Positions 47,009-59,415 of a stretch of 64,000 bases of DNA are shown piece after piece. The stretch lies in contig CAJFCJ010000023.1 of the NCBI GenBank assembly GCA_904063045.1, positions 310,001 through 374,000 on the forward strand. Reading direction: 5' to 3'. Position 1 is the first letter of the stretch. Each line of letters opens with the position of its first letter. Below the pieces are notes generated by a model. The model ran no database searches, was not told the origin of the DNA, and saw only the letters and a list, made by a program, of their open reading frames with translations. The translations under genes were made by a program, and so were the position numbers. This DNA comes from Dimorphilus gyrociliatus (Eukaryota; Annelida; Polychaeta; Dinophilidae).

Positions 47009-47687
47009 TTATATGTTATTGTATAGCATATCGTAATGGTTGGCTGTAGATCTGTCTAAAGGACTAGTTAAGTTCATTTTCCCTTTCATAGCACCCCTGA
47101 AAACTGTTTCAACGACATCAATCACTTCTTGTTTACTTGATAAACTTCCTATTAACTTTGTCTGATCCGGTGTGCTGTAAAAAAAAACAAAATAAAAAGA
47201 AAGCATGGAAAAAAACAAAGAAAACGTTGTTTTCAAAGTTTTATTACTTAAAAAGCTTACAAACCCCCAATCAATTCGTATATGTTGAGCATTAAAAAAA
47301 AAGATTGTAGCAGGAATGTAGCTAATATCAAAGTAATTATTGTATACTTCTGACGATTTAACGTCAATCTGATAAATTCTTGCCATGTTTGTCAACAAAG
47401 GGGCGGCTTTCGAAAGCTGTTAGATAAGGAAAAAAGAATATAAAAAATAAGAAGGAGAATAATGATATAAATATATAAACATGTTTTACTAGTGTGGTAT
47501 TTAAACACTTTCAACATTATACGCTGGGTTAAAAGAAAAATATTATTTATACCACGTGGTCTAATTTCATACATTCTCCGTCGTCTTCTTTACCAAATCT
47601 TAATACTAAAACCAAATCTTTTGTATTCATAATAGCTTCATCTATTTCACTTTTGCTCTTTAAACTTGGTAATTCGCTGAATGCCAT
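47009..47687 (-). CDS. TXNL4B: Thioredoxin-like 4B (Dim1-like) protein
   Basis: Three exons, 47687-47553, 47416-47265 and 47174-47009, give 150 aa, matching the family length of about 149. The fold-defining parts are all present: an N-terminal helix and strand (KSEIDEAI...VLVLRFG), MARIYQIDV, the diagnostic FDISYIPATIFFFNAQHI, DWGTPDQTKLIGS, and the C-terminal VFRGAMKGKM...YDMLYNNI. VFRGAMKGK and the YDxLY ending favour TXNL4B (DLP) over TXNL4A/Dim1. Like its relatives it lacks a CxxC redox site (GKEDDGEC). Members are nuclear pre-mRNA splicing factors that interact with PRPF6-type tri-snRNP components. Introns are 136 and 90 nt. The start ATG is the first in frame. Confidence 0.95.
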
Positions 47688-49122
47688 ATTATCGCTCAAA
47701 GAAGTGCACCTTGACTTATCCACAAATAGTTATCTTGTTCAATCGTCAAATGTTATGACATTATAATATTATTTTAAGGAGATGCTTCTTTGCTCAGAAT
47801 TCTGATATTATCCTGTAAAACAAATGATAGAAATGAAGTTGTTAAATTTCAAATTTTCGATAGATTGATATTGTTTTATTAAAATATCTGCACTCCATAA
47901 TCAAAGAATATGTAATAGTCTAAATATTTTAATATCTTACAACAAAATCAATCTGATTTTACCTATAAATTTTCTTTACGTAATAAATTTGGGAATATTT
48001 TCTAGCATTCAATGTAACATTTATGATTACAAACGTTCGCAAGTAATGTTTTACCAGGTAATAAAAACTGGTATAAATCGTTCTTTTGATTCTGTTCTTT
48101 TACAAAATAAAAGTACAAAAGAAAAAACTTGTTGAGTTACATAAGATAAATAAAAATAATAGAGAAAAGTAAAGAAAGAAAATGTTATGATTTTTGAAGA
48201 AAAAAGATTTTTTTATCAATATTTTTTTCAGATGGTAAATAAATATTCCTGTATTCTTATTCAATCAAATAAAAAGTATAGACTTACTGTCAGAAATAAT
48301 AGACCGAACATCTTACTATTCATATTTACTGAGGTTAAAGAATGTATGTTTAGACGGAGGAAAGAGAAGAGGGTAAGAAGTAAATTAACGTAGTTGTAGA
48401 AAGTTTTCTATTTCCTTCTATCTCCTTTTCTTTATTCAGTAATTGTTTCTTTATACAGTGTTTTTTTAAACAAATTTCTATAGTTTGCTTTAAAGGACGA
48501 CATATTTGTTATTTCTGCAAAGTGAATTGGTATTTATGTAAACATTTCCATGTGGTTTTCGCAGTTGTCGATTTTGTAGTTTCCTCGACGCTAGTAGAAT
48601 TATTTGAATAACACATTAAAAACTGGTATTACCGTTCCCAATCCTAAAATCATATAGTTAATTTAATATTGTTTAATTATTGACCAGGTAACCCAACAAT
48701 ATTTAAATTAAACCTAGTAGAATATCTACTTAGCCTAAAGTGGTGCGTGGTTATGTTTATAATAGTTACACAATCAAGATTTTCACCAAATTTTTAATAA
48801 TAAAGAATTTATAATATTTATCTCTTTCTTAAAATCTAAAATTAAAACAAAAACTTGTAACTTAAAGTACAAAATTTCAGTTTTTATCGTTTTTTCTAAT
48901 TAGAATTGCTATTTTTTATTATCCGGCTAGAAAAATCTTAGTCGTGACACCTAAACCTTATCAATGTTTCGTAGTACGAAATTAGAATCAGATTAGGCCT
49001 ATACTCATCTCTCCGGACGTAGTTTACGCCCTGCGATAGATATTGCAGATGTTGGCAAGTGTCCAGGAATTTCCTGCAGTAAAAATACACCGGCAGACTG
49101 CAAAAGTCTAGCCGCCGCCAAT
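47688..49122. other. Divergent intergenic region between TXNL4B and the MTCL-like gene
   Basis: Head-to-head spacer of 1.4 kb. A 68-codon plus ORF at 48187 is lysine-rich and AT-driven, without splice support. Sequence immediately before 49123 (48997-49122) stays open in frame with the MTCL-like start but has no ATG after the stop at 48994, so it is probably 5' UTR or a coding extension after an upstream exon. Confidence 0.5.
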
Positions 49123-52100
49123 ATGGAGCGGGGAGGCAAAAAGGAGGTAGCGGCTTGCTCTGCTTTTGTAGCCCAATTATTTAGGAAAGAATATTGCCGC
49201 AATTGTTTTCGTAGCGAGCTTGAGCACTGTAACGCGGCCACTAACAATGTTTCAGATTTAAGAGAGACGCACCTAGACGATTCCAGTCTACTATCGCAGT
49301 CAGCAGATAGTCTCGAGGCTAAACCAGAATGTGAACAAGTTCTAAAAGACAAAGATGAAGAGAAGGTTAATAGGAGAAGAATTGAGAGAGCCGAAGCGAT
49401 GGCCGAAGGAGTTAGGATGCTTGCTGATAGTTTAAAAGAAAAGTGCGAGAATTTGGAAAAAGAGAAAATAGAAATGAAAAAATGCCATGAAACAGAACTC
49501 TCTACTGTCAGGCAACAGGTATCTTTTTTTTCTCTCTCTCTCTCTCTCTGTCTAACTGTGTTTCTGGGTTGAGTTAGGTGCATTAGGTTAGTGGGTGAAA
49601 AAAAAAAGTTTTTTTATAGAAAACCAAGATGAAAGGAATGATGATCGCTATCATTTATTTTTTTTTAATAAGAAGAAGATGAACTTAAAAAACTGAAGTA
49701 AAACTTGAAGAAGTAGAAGACATTATAAAAAGTAGTTCGCGTACCTTTCAGCTTAATAACAGATTTATTTTGTCTGGTAAAAATGAATGCTGCATACTAA
49801 ATAAACCCTTATCACCTGCCAAAGATCTCCTAATCCTTTTAACTCTATTCTATGTCATCTTTTTCTTCTTTGTTATTATCATCGTCACAGTTACTATCGG
49901 CTATAGCTATAATATATTTTTCTATATGTAAAACACAACACTAAAACGATATACTAGCACACCTGCTGTTGTCGGATTTTTTGTTTTCTTGACATACTGA
50001 ATATATACAGAAAAATATATATAAAATTCTAATATGATCGACCCTATTATCCTAAAAAGGTTTTAGGAATAGTTCTCATTTAAAAGTCTATTGTCGACAA
50101 GATTTTAATGAACTTTGTCCGTTAGGTTTACACTTTTATATAGCTAAAGCTTTTAATGAAAGTATATCCATATAACATATTTGAAACGGTTCACCTTTCG
50201 TTTCACAGATAGAGAGGCTGGGTGAACAGAATAGCAAACTCGCAGAAAGATTGTCAATGCCAGAAAGTGAAAGGTTTCCAGACGAACAAATGAAAGCGAT
50301 TATTGATGAGAATCATGAACTGCGAAGAGAACTACGGGAATTACAATTAGAGATGGATGAACTTCACGACCAATTTCGGGACGATGATGATGAAACTGTT
50401 ATGGAAATTAGGGCATTAAGAAGAGAATTAGATGCAGCTGCTAAGCATTCAAGAGTCTTACAATTTAAACTTCGAAAAGCCGAACGAAAGGTCTATTTCT
50501 CTTTTATAAATTTATAATTACAAAATATATTATTACAATATAGAAAACAATAGGCTATTTAAATTTTATGAATATTTTATCTTAATTGAAGAATAGTTTA
50601 CAGTATTTGTTGTGAAGGTGAAATATGATGATGATGAACTGCAAATGAAAAACAGGTAGAACAACTGGAAAGTGAAAAGGCCACAGAGAGCTATTCTCTG
50701 AGTTCAGATGAAAGAAGTGAAAGATTAAAGGAAGAATTAACAGTTGCTAAAGAAGTTTCTGTTCGATTACACGATGAATTAGAATGCGTTGAGGAGAAAC
50801 GAATGAGAAGTGAACAAATCATCTCTGAATTAAAATTCGAATTAGAAGAATCTGGAGCGCAAAGAGACGCCCTTCACCAAGAATTGGAAAGAGTTGAAAG
50901 AGAGTTGGATTACGTGCGAAGTCTTGTACAAGGAGATACAAACGTTAGTAATTTAAGACGAGAACTGACAGCTAGTCAAGAAAGAGAGCAAGATTTAAGA
51001 GAGCAATTTTCCTACGTACAAGAAGAAGTAAGAACTCTAAAAGAGAAGCTGGCAGAAGCTGAAAGAGAAATTCAGTCATTAACAAATCAATTACAAGGTT
51101 GTACAAATTTTTAATTAAATACCGTAAATATTATTGATAAGAATTAAATAATGAAAATTAAACCTCCCCTCTTTTCCCCAAATTCCATTCCTCTCCCCTT
51201 TCTCACTCTATAATGATTAGGTTTGGGATCGGATATAAATAAATCAAATAAACCGGAACCATCGGATTTACAAGAAATGCTAACAGAGCTAAAATTGGAA
51301 AATGCCAACCTAAAAACTCAAATAGGACGGTTACAGGAAGATAGAGATGAAATTACAAACCACCGTCGGCCCCTATTATTAAAGAGTCAGTCCCTGGACG
51401 AAGTATCAACGGGTAAGGGAGAAAAAGTGGACCAAATTCAAGTTTTAAGAAACGTAATAGGTGAAAGAGAAGACGAGATAAATCGTTTAGAGAAAGAATT
51501 GAATGACTTTAGACAAGATCTAGAGCATGTTAGAGATAATTTTGCGGCCCGAGAAATTGAGATGAAACGAGATGTTGAAAACATGACAAATAAATGCGCT
51601 CTTCTTAGCAACTTATTACAATTAGCCAATGAACGAACTGGTAGTCTAGAAGGCCAAACTAACGGTTTAGACTCTTCTATGAACAATCAACTTTTGCAGA
51701 GGATTGAGTGTCTGGAGCGTTTATTAGCACACGAGAGATTGAAAAAGAAGTATGTTGACGCTGAAAAGAGTTCGGCAATAGATGGCGCTGATTCACGAGG
51801 TGTTGAACACGATGTATTGAAGAAAGAGGTAAATTATATATAATAAATAAATAAAAAGATAATTAAAGAAAACAAATAAGATAATTTTATCTGAATTTTC
51901 ATACAATATATTTTTCTTTGAATTCTTCAAATATAGTTAAATATCGCTCAAAAGGAGTTGAAACAATCTAGAGACGAAATATATATTTTAAAAGGACGAT
52001 TGGATCAAATTTCTGCAAAGCAAACAGAGCCTGACAATAAGCGATCGGCACCATCAACTTGGAGATGGGAAAAGGCTGAATTAGAACGTCAGCTTGTTGA

Positions 52101-54688
52101 ACAAAAGAAAAAAGGTGAACAATTAAACAGACATCTTCAAAGACAACTTGTCAAATGGCAATCGGCCGGAGGCGATTCGAATCAATCAACACAAAATCGT
52201 CTCGCGGTTCATGCTCAAGCTCTAAAGGAAGAATTAGGAGAATTACAGCAAAAATTCGATAATGAATGCCAACTAAGACTGAAATTGGAACACGATAACA
52301 AAGCCAAAGAACAAAAGATGGAAACGGATATTGAAATATTGAGAAAGGATCTGGAAGAAATGAATAGACAAAACGTCGAATTGCATTCGACCGTTAATGA
52401 TAAGGATTGTGTTCTTATTGAAAAGCAAAAATTAGTAGACGAAAAGGAAAAAGGACTAGAAGAATTATGGCAACGCTACAGTCAAGTTCTTGAACAGTTG
52501 GATCTTGTTAAAGCCGAATTAAATGTTCAAAAGAAATTATCTCAACAGCAAGAACTTCAAAGAGTCGACTTAAAAGAGCAATTAGCAGAGATAACATCAC
52601 AAAACCAGAGTCTAATTTCGAAACTTGAGGAAAAGGAGGATGATATACAGAGTAAAGATATCTCTATAAAGGATTTATATAAAAACGTTGCTGAACTAGA
52701 ACAAAAGATAAGAGAACTGGAAAAGGTTATAGATGATCTTCAAAGGAGTCTAAAATGTGAAAAGGATAAAACTACAGCAACCGAAGGTGAGCTACAAAAG
52801 CAAAAGAATTTGGACGCTTTTCGGGTAAGTTTTCTCGGTTTCCTTTATCAAAAAAAAAGATTAAGGTTTACAGAGGTCAATTTAACTATTGAAAATAAAG
52901 TAATGCTAAACACTAACAAAATAATAATGATAACAACAGATTGCCAGAGATTCGAAAATGATGCAATTAACTAGTGAGTTAATAGAAGCTAGAAGAAAAT
53001 TGAATTGTGAAAGAAAGGAACGATTCGAATTTGAGTGCCAGACTCGTCGAGAGATGGAAACTCAAAAAAAGAAAACTATTGAATTAGAAGACAAATTTAA
53101 AAAATTACAAAGCGAAAAGTCGACAGGAAAGTTTAATTATACGTCAGTTCTGAAATCTCATAAGAACGATACCGAAAAGAAGGCTAAGGAGAGGATAGAT
53201 CAACTAGAAAAAGAATTAGCAGTTATTAAGGAAGAACACGAAAAAGAGAGGAAAGACCAATTTAGACTGCAAATGGAAGCGTTGAAATACGAAAGGCAAA
53301 TAACAGATGATAGCAGGAAACAATTGGCGGCTTTCGTTAAGGTTTGTTTATTCCTTTATTTAATTTATATTTATACTCCTCCTCCTTGATAATTGATATA
53401 TTTACATATCTTTATATGATTATTTATTTTCACTAATTAATTACTTAATTATTTAATTACTTAATTAATAATTTACTTATTCAATTGTTTATAGGCATTA
53501 ACAATATCGTTAGTTTTGTTTGAGCACTTTACTCTTTCTTTTGTTGAGCATTCTGAGTTCTCTGTTATCATTCACTCCTCTCTCTCTTTTTTACTTACTT
53601 GCTCGTTTACTCACTTATTTACTTATACATTGACACACTTAGTCGTTCGCTCTTCCTTTCTTTAAAATCAAAAATGTAACATAAATAAAACAGAATTTCG
53701 GAAAAGCGGAATCGACTGAATTTATATCATCGACTCCGGAAAGACCCACGAAGCAACACGTTTCGTTTTCGTCATTAAAATCGCTTCGTCAACATTCTGT
53801 TGTTGAAAAAGGGTCAGCTAAGATTTACGACAATAATATTCGTAAAGTATACGTTTCGGCCGAAAATATTTCAAAGAGACCGCCACCACCCGAACCGCAA
53901 CCTCCCAGGGAAACTCGATCCAGAGATCGACAGCCGAGAAGATTAAACACGGCCGCTCCAGACCTAGGTCAAAACGTTCCTTTCTCGCAGAGAAGACCTC
54001 CATTGACAAGGTAAGAAAAGCCTCTTTTTGTTAAACAGCTAGTTCAATGAAGCTTGAACGGTCCACTTTATCTTTTTTACCATGGTCCTCATTAGATCAT
54101 CTGTTCATCAAACGGGAACGAGATCGGCTATATCGTCGAGGGATCCTTCGCCGTGTTCCCACCTGCCCAGACCGCCGCCAAATATGATCATTACTCCTTC
54201 TCAAACTCCTCAGAGAGCTCCCAGTATAGAGCATATCGGACAGCCATTGACTGATAATGACATGCGTGACCTATACGCCAGATTAAGAAAAGTTAGCATG
54301 CGAAGGAGGAATGACAGCGAAAGCACCAACGACGAAGTATTCGAAGAGCCTAAACGACTTGTAAATCCACTTCCACCACCCTCGGCAGAAACTAAGAAGA
54401 GAGCAATGAGAGCATCTAGCGAATCTAGGTTACCTTTCGTTCAAGTAAAAAGTACGTCGACAACAGGAAAAGAGGACGGAATTGTGGTAAGTAATTGATT
54501 AATTGATTTATGGTGTTCAATCACGTTCTCGTTATTTTTCTTCTTTTATTGTCATCGTGAGAAAATAAGCAAAGAAAGAATATAATATATTGAAATATTT
54601 AGTAAAATATGTTTGTTTTGTTTATTTCTTATGACAGAGAAGAAGTTTGCAAGCTCTACGAAGAAAATTCAGCGTAGGAGATAAATGA
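49123..54688 (+). CDS. MTCL1: MTCL1/SOGA-family coiled-coil microtubule-associated protein
   Basis: Nine exons: 49123-49518, 50209-50490, 50656-51097, 51221-51828, 51937-52824, 52940-53341, 53694-54010, 54096-54486 and 54638-54688. All are in phase, giving about 1258 aa. The start (GCCAATATGG) is the first in-frame ATG. Exon 1 has a Cys/His motif (CSAFVAQLFRKEYCRNCF, then EH). Exon 2 ends in the SOGA-typical LRRELDAAAKHSRVLQ...KLRKAERK. Exons 3-6 are an almost unbroken coiled coil of several hundred residues. Exons 7-9 are Pro/Ser/Arg-rich and basic, like the microtubule-binding tails of this family, ending RRSLQALRRKFSVGDK. Vertebrate MTCL1/2 crosslink microtubules and act with PAR-1 in polarity; the same role is inferred here. 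An alternative last exon lies at 55341-55448. Confidence 0.85.
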
Positions 54689-54748
54689 CGAAAAATATTT
54701 TAAACAAATCAAATTTTCTACAGAATATACTTTTATTTTTTCTAGAAT

Positions 54749-54749
<1 letters not shown>

Positions 54750-54778
<29 letters not shown>
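54750..54778. repeat. (GA)n microsatellite
   Basis: Perfect GA run 60 bases after the stop at 54688, so in the 3' UTR of the short MTCL-like isoform, or in the last intron of the long one. Confidence 0.95.
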
Positions 54779-54785
<7 letters not shown>

Positions 54786-55340
54786 AGAGTTAAATTTTCT
54801 CTCTACTTTTTATTACTTTTCTTTTAGAAAGAAAAAGAAATTAACTAAAGGAAAAAAAAACATAAAAAATTCAGAGTGAATCTTTTGTTTCTTGAGATTT
54901 ATTTTAATTTTATTAATCGATGTTTATTTATTTCTTTTATTGGAGTTTGTTAATAAACAAATTATATTGTTTAGCCATCATTACTTCTTTCTCTTTCCAT
55001 TCCTTCTTTTTACATTTCAATTAACATAAAAATTCTGGTTAAACATCTGCTTTTCTCATTTCCCATGCACGCAGACATGCACATACGCACAAACTCAATC
55101 ACCCTCTCAACTACTTACTCACTCACTCACTCATCCATTTATATATATCTTTTATCGCTTTTCTTTATCTCAGTTATTTTTATTCATTTAGTGTTTCACT
55201 TGTTTGTAAATTTATTTATTTATTTATTAATAATTAATTTGTCTAATTTTCTCCTTAGTTTATTCTTTTTTAAGAATAACTTAAAGAAAATACTAAAAAT
55301 ATCTAACATTATTGTTTTTTTATTATTTGAATTCGTACAG

Positions 55341-55448
55341 ATTCTAAAGCTTCCCGACAGAAAAAGTTATAAGTTAATTTCGGCGTCTCGCCAGGAACGT
55401 CCAAAGAGCGCCTGGATTAAATCCGATTTTATGATTGCTGAAGTTTGA
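55341..55448 (+). CDS. MTCL1: Alternative terminal exon of the MTCL-like gene
   Basis: A good acceptor (TTCGTACAG) opens phase 0 and reads ILKLPDRKSYKLISASRQ, followed by ERPKSAWIKSDFMIAEV and a stop. Exon 8 (ending 54486) leaves phase 0 and can join here directly. A GT inside exon 9 (TTCAGC|GTAGGA) also leaves phase 0 and could join, replacing VGDK. Codon character and basic composition match the preceding tail. It is therefore probably an alternative C-terminus rather than a separate gene. Confidence 0.55.
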   Translation: MLKLPDRKSYKLISASRQERPKSAWIKSDFMIAEV

Positions 55449-56331
55449 TGTTTGAGCGAAAAACACGAATGTACTTTCTATTTGTTTGTTTGTTTGTTTG
55501 TTTTTTACTGAAATAACCCAACTTTTCTATAAACAAAGATTGATTTCCTTTACCTTTTTTAGTTGATTTTATCTTTCAATATTAATGGAGGTAATAAATG
55601 TGTTGATAGATGGCGCCTCTGCCCCATCAACTCGTGTGAAAAGATAAGCATAGTTTAGAGTCACGAAATCATAGATAGAAAAAATAAACATATTCATTAC
55701 TAATCAATTGATTGATTCTTATTCATAGCCATTACGACATTCGTACGATCTTTAAAGAAATGGAGGAGAAAACACTATCTTTACTAGATAAACAGTGAAT
55801 AATTCTTGATAGAATTGTTACAAAACCTAAAAGTAATAAATACAATATACAAGCCTATATTTAGGCCTATAATGCAAATAATAATAAAATTATTGTATTG
55901 ATTAACAGGTTAATCAATTACGAAATATTTGAAAAAATTAGCAAAAATAACTTATATATTCATATTTTAATTGAAAATGATGAATGTAATAAATAGTAAG
56001 AGTGTAAAGCTTAAACTATTTCCTGGTACTTGAACTTTTCAGGTCACGTACTAGTTTTGAGAAAGAATGCATGAGTAAGATAAGGATAAAAATATACGAT
56101 GACACTAGCCATATTTTCTTAAAATACATAGTATTATTGCTTGTTTTTCAAAGAAATTTGTATATATTTCACCAATGTCAGTAATGACACACAAGTTTAA
56201 CTCTTTAGAATGATGCTATCTGAAGTAAGAGTCTAGGAGAGAGTAAAGAGTACTTGAACAGAGACGATGGTAGAGCTGGAGATACAAAATAGTAACGATA
56301 AAAAAAAAGATAGAAGAATAGATGAGTTTTG
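55449..56331. other. Intergenic, convergent 3' ends
   Basis: Downstream of the MTCL-like gene and of the first claudin-like gene. It contains a short (GTTT)n run at 55485-55503 and AT-rich sequence. No exon seen. Confidence 0.6.
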
Positions 56332-57012
56332 TTAGTCTCTTGCTTTTCTGAATAGAATCACCATCAATATTGTTCCAAATAGAGATAAGATGGCTGAAAT
56401 ACAGACAAAGGCGAATGACCAATTGTGATTTTTCTCTTTTACGCCAAAAATAATGAGGCCAATGAGACAGAAAAGACCTGAATGAATAAACAAATTTATT
56501 TATATCAATTATTGATCAATTATCTACCGAATGAGATATAGTTGGTTACAATGAAACAATACTTACATCCTAAAGCGGCTGATACAATACCCGCAGTTAG
56601 GCAGACATTTTTGTTAAAAATATGCACGAAGACGTAGAATACTGAGGCGAGTAGCGCGAGTATGAGAAATATTAATCCAATTGTGGTCATGGCTTGAGTT
56701 GCCTTAAACCAAGCTGTTACGTATTTTAAACTTATAATATTCCTATTAAAATTCAATTGTAAAAATTTGCTCACATTTCGATGCGGAGCCACCATAGTCC
56801 TGATTACTTCCACAAACACATTGCTCCCAAAGACCAATGTGATAGGATCCAGAAGACAGCTTTCGAACAGACCATCCACTCGTAGCGAATCCAATGACGT
56901 TAAAAACGCATGCAAGAAGAGATACTAAAAGCATACCTCCGGCCATACCTCGAATATCAATTTTATGAGTAAAACTTGAACCATTCCTTTGTTGTGTTAC
57001 TTGAACAGGCAT
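56332..57012 (-). CDS. Claudin/PMP22-like tetraspan protein, array member A
   Basis: Exons 57012-56775, 56713-56567 and 56477-56332, all phase 1, give 176 aa with four TM helices. The first extracellular loop carries the claudin-superfamily signature in compact form: GW, then HIGLWEQCVC, with the two Cys one residue apart instead of the usual 8-10. TM2 starts with SWFKATQAMTT. TM4 is followed by a very short basic tail (FRKARD) with no PDZ motif. Claudin-superfamily members build septate or tight junction strands or act as membrane regulators; the exact role cannot be told. It is the most divergent of the three paralogues here: its first exon is longer and exons 2 and 3 are 147 and 146 nt. 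Introns are 61 and 89 nt. Confidence 0.85.
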
Positions 57013-57568
57013 TTTCGAATTGTTATTTATAGAAGACTGTTAATGATTAAATGATTCTCTCCAACGCTGTAACCTTTATGCTGATCCACACGCGATCGAA
57101 AAGTGATAAGAAAAAAAATGTTAAATCGTATGGCCACTATCTAAACGATATTTGCTCTCTTGATAAGAAATTTTTTCAGTTTTTGCTTGTCCAACGCATG
57201 TTTTATCTATGTTCTTATTAATCATATGGTCATATTTGTGTATGAATTCTCTTCATTTGTGTAAAGAAAGGAAGGAAGTGCGCTCTTGTTTAAAAATATG
57301 CGAATTTAAGGATTACTTAAAAAATTTCCCCATTGTTAGTAATATTCTCTATTGAAACTCTGATAGACATCTATACAGCTGTATTTACATTACTAATAGG
57401 TAGAAACGTAGATTATCCTTCTTTTTAAGGTTACTTCCATAAACTATTGCTGCGTTCTCGCCAGCCAACAAATTTTATTGTTTAATTGCTTCCCTCTAGA
57501 GAAGGAAATCTTTTGAAACGAAGGACTTGTTTGAAACAAATTCTACTGCGAGAAGATTCGAATAGACA

Positions 57569-57599
<31 letters not shown>
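57569..57599. repeat. (AG)n microsatellite
   Basis: AG run with one interruption, between array members A and B, just after the member B stop. Confidence 0.9.
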
Positions 57600-57665
57600 C
57601 GTGGGCGGGAGGAAGAATAAAGTCTATTAATTTATATTTACTTGAATGTATAAATGCAAAAAATT

Positions 57666-58309
57666 TCATTGTTTCTTTAACGTTAGCACAGATAGAATAA
57701 GTACTGGTATGGCTCCAATGAGTGACACACAAACAAATCCAAATGAAAAGTTGGGATCAAATGCCCTATATGTACCATCTTTAGTATTCTCACCAAGAAT
57801 TACGATACTAATCATAGCAAATATACCTATTATTTTCAAATAATTCACATCAAATTTCATTAGTTTTTCAAAGAGTAAAATCAACTGAACGAGCATACTT
57901 ACTAGCTAAGGAAATTGAAATAATAATTGCGAAAATAAGGTATCGTTCGTACGACAGGATCACCAATAGCAAAGAGGAAACCAGGCATATTATATAGATA
58001 ATAAGGGCCATAGTAGCCATTGCTTGAGTCGCTTTGAACCATCCTGTTCAAATTGTGATCAGTCAAGTAATAGAAATAATCATATCACAAACCTTCGTCT
58101 CTTATTTTCATATCCGGAAAATCTCCGCAAAGGCATTGGCTCCATAGACCAATATGAAGAGAACTTTCTATATCGTAAACCTTATAGTTTATACTTACCC
58201 ATCCATTCGTCGCAAATCCTAATACGAATATTAAAACAGCTCCAAATACACTTATCGGAATTAGCCTTTTATTTGAAATAAAGTTAGTTAAATTATTGCT
58301 ATTCGGCAT
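57666..58309 (-). CDS. Claudin/PMP22-like tetraspan protein, array member B
   Basis: Exons 58309-58093, 58043-57903 and 57826-57666 give 172 aa. Same architecture as its neighbours: TM1 into NGW, loop signature HIGLWSQCLC, TM2 beginning GWFKATQAMAT, two more helices and a short tail (LKKQ). Exon 2 (141 nt) and exon 3 (161 nt) are identical in length to those of member C, and the TM3-TM4 loops share a pattern (NTKDGTYRAFDPNFSFGFVC here, NVSNGTYSQFRPHFSFGLVC in C). B and C are therefore the youngest duplication. Introns are 49 and 76 nt. The ATG chosen (MPNSNNLTNF) is the first in frame with an adequate hydrophobic start. Confidence 0.85.
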
Positions 58310-58566
58310 GACTGAACAGTACACTTTGTTAAATGCGCTATTTTTTTTTGGCTACTCAATTAGACTGCTGTAGGTAACTAAATATTTAGAGTTTTGAATT
58401 ATCGAAAGAGTTCCGGCCAAAAGAGTCTTACTGCATTCATAAAAAAGGCACTCAAAACTATTTTTTAACTTGAAATAAAAATACGAAACTATATTATTAC
58501 AAAATTTCTTCCATTAAGTATGAAAAGCAAGAAAGAAGAATGTTCGTATAAGTATATGTAGCTGAT

Positions 58567-59415
58567 TTATTTATTCTTCTTTAACATGAAAGCAAGAATA
58601 ACGATTGGTAAGGCAAAAAATATCGTCATACAAACTAATCCGAAGGAGAAGTGAGGTCTAAATTGGCTGTAAGTACCATTAGAAACATTCTTACCAATAA
58701 GAATTAGACTTATAAGGGAGAAGATGGCTGATAATTAAAACGTATCGTAAATAATTGTACATACTCTTTATACAGTATAAATATAGTTACAATACTTTTG
58801 GTGACGGTTAACAGGAATAGCGTCATCATTACTAACTGTCAAAGTAAGAAACGCTTTTCGGGAAATGTTTAAAATGCCAATGAAAAATATCATAGCTATT
58901 CACACCAGATCATTGAAAGTTGTGTTTGGCTTTATCCCGAAGAAAAGCATTATATAACAAGTTTTGACAATAAAGTACTGTAACTATATACTGCATTTTT
59001 TGATAGTATGCTTACTTACAAGCTACTAAAATTGAACCAATTAACGCATATGTTATATACCATTCTTGAGGTAATACAACTTGTAGTACTACAATTAGAA
59101 AGGCAGCGATATATCCAACAAGCGCTAATGTGGCCATTGCCTGAGATGTTTTAAACCAATCTATTTTTAAGTGTTTACAGTTAGTAAAATATCATTAATA
59201 ATGAAGAACAAACCTTCGCTTCTCAGTCCAAAATTATTAAATTGTGTACAAATGCATTCATTCCATAAGCCAATGTATAGAATTGCTTCGTCTTTATCGA
59301 GTTTATAACTTTTAGACAACCAAGAATTAGTCGCAAAGGCAATAACAAAAGCGGAACAACTAATGAAAACTATTAATAGTAATGTTCTTCTATGCATTAA
59401 AACTTCTAACATCAT
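58567..59415 (-). CDS. Claudin/PMP22-like tetraspan protein, array member C
   Basis: Exons 59415-59214, 59160-59020 and 58727-58567 give 167 aa. Loop signature YIGLWNECIC after NSW, and TM2 beginning DWFKTSQAMAT. Two ATGs lie in tandem at the start. Intron 2 is 292 nt, longer than the introns of A and B. The gene is transcribed in the same direction as A and B, with member B starting about 260 bases downstream of the member C stop. Tail LKKNK is short and lysine-rich. Confidence 0.85.

Noticed and set aside
49005-49583. 192-codon minus-strand ORF
   Set aside because: It is antisense to exon 1 of the MTCL-like gene. It is rich in Ser/Leu as expected from complementing Lys/Glu-rich coiled-coil codons, and the sense strand has splice-consistent coding.
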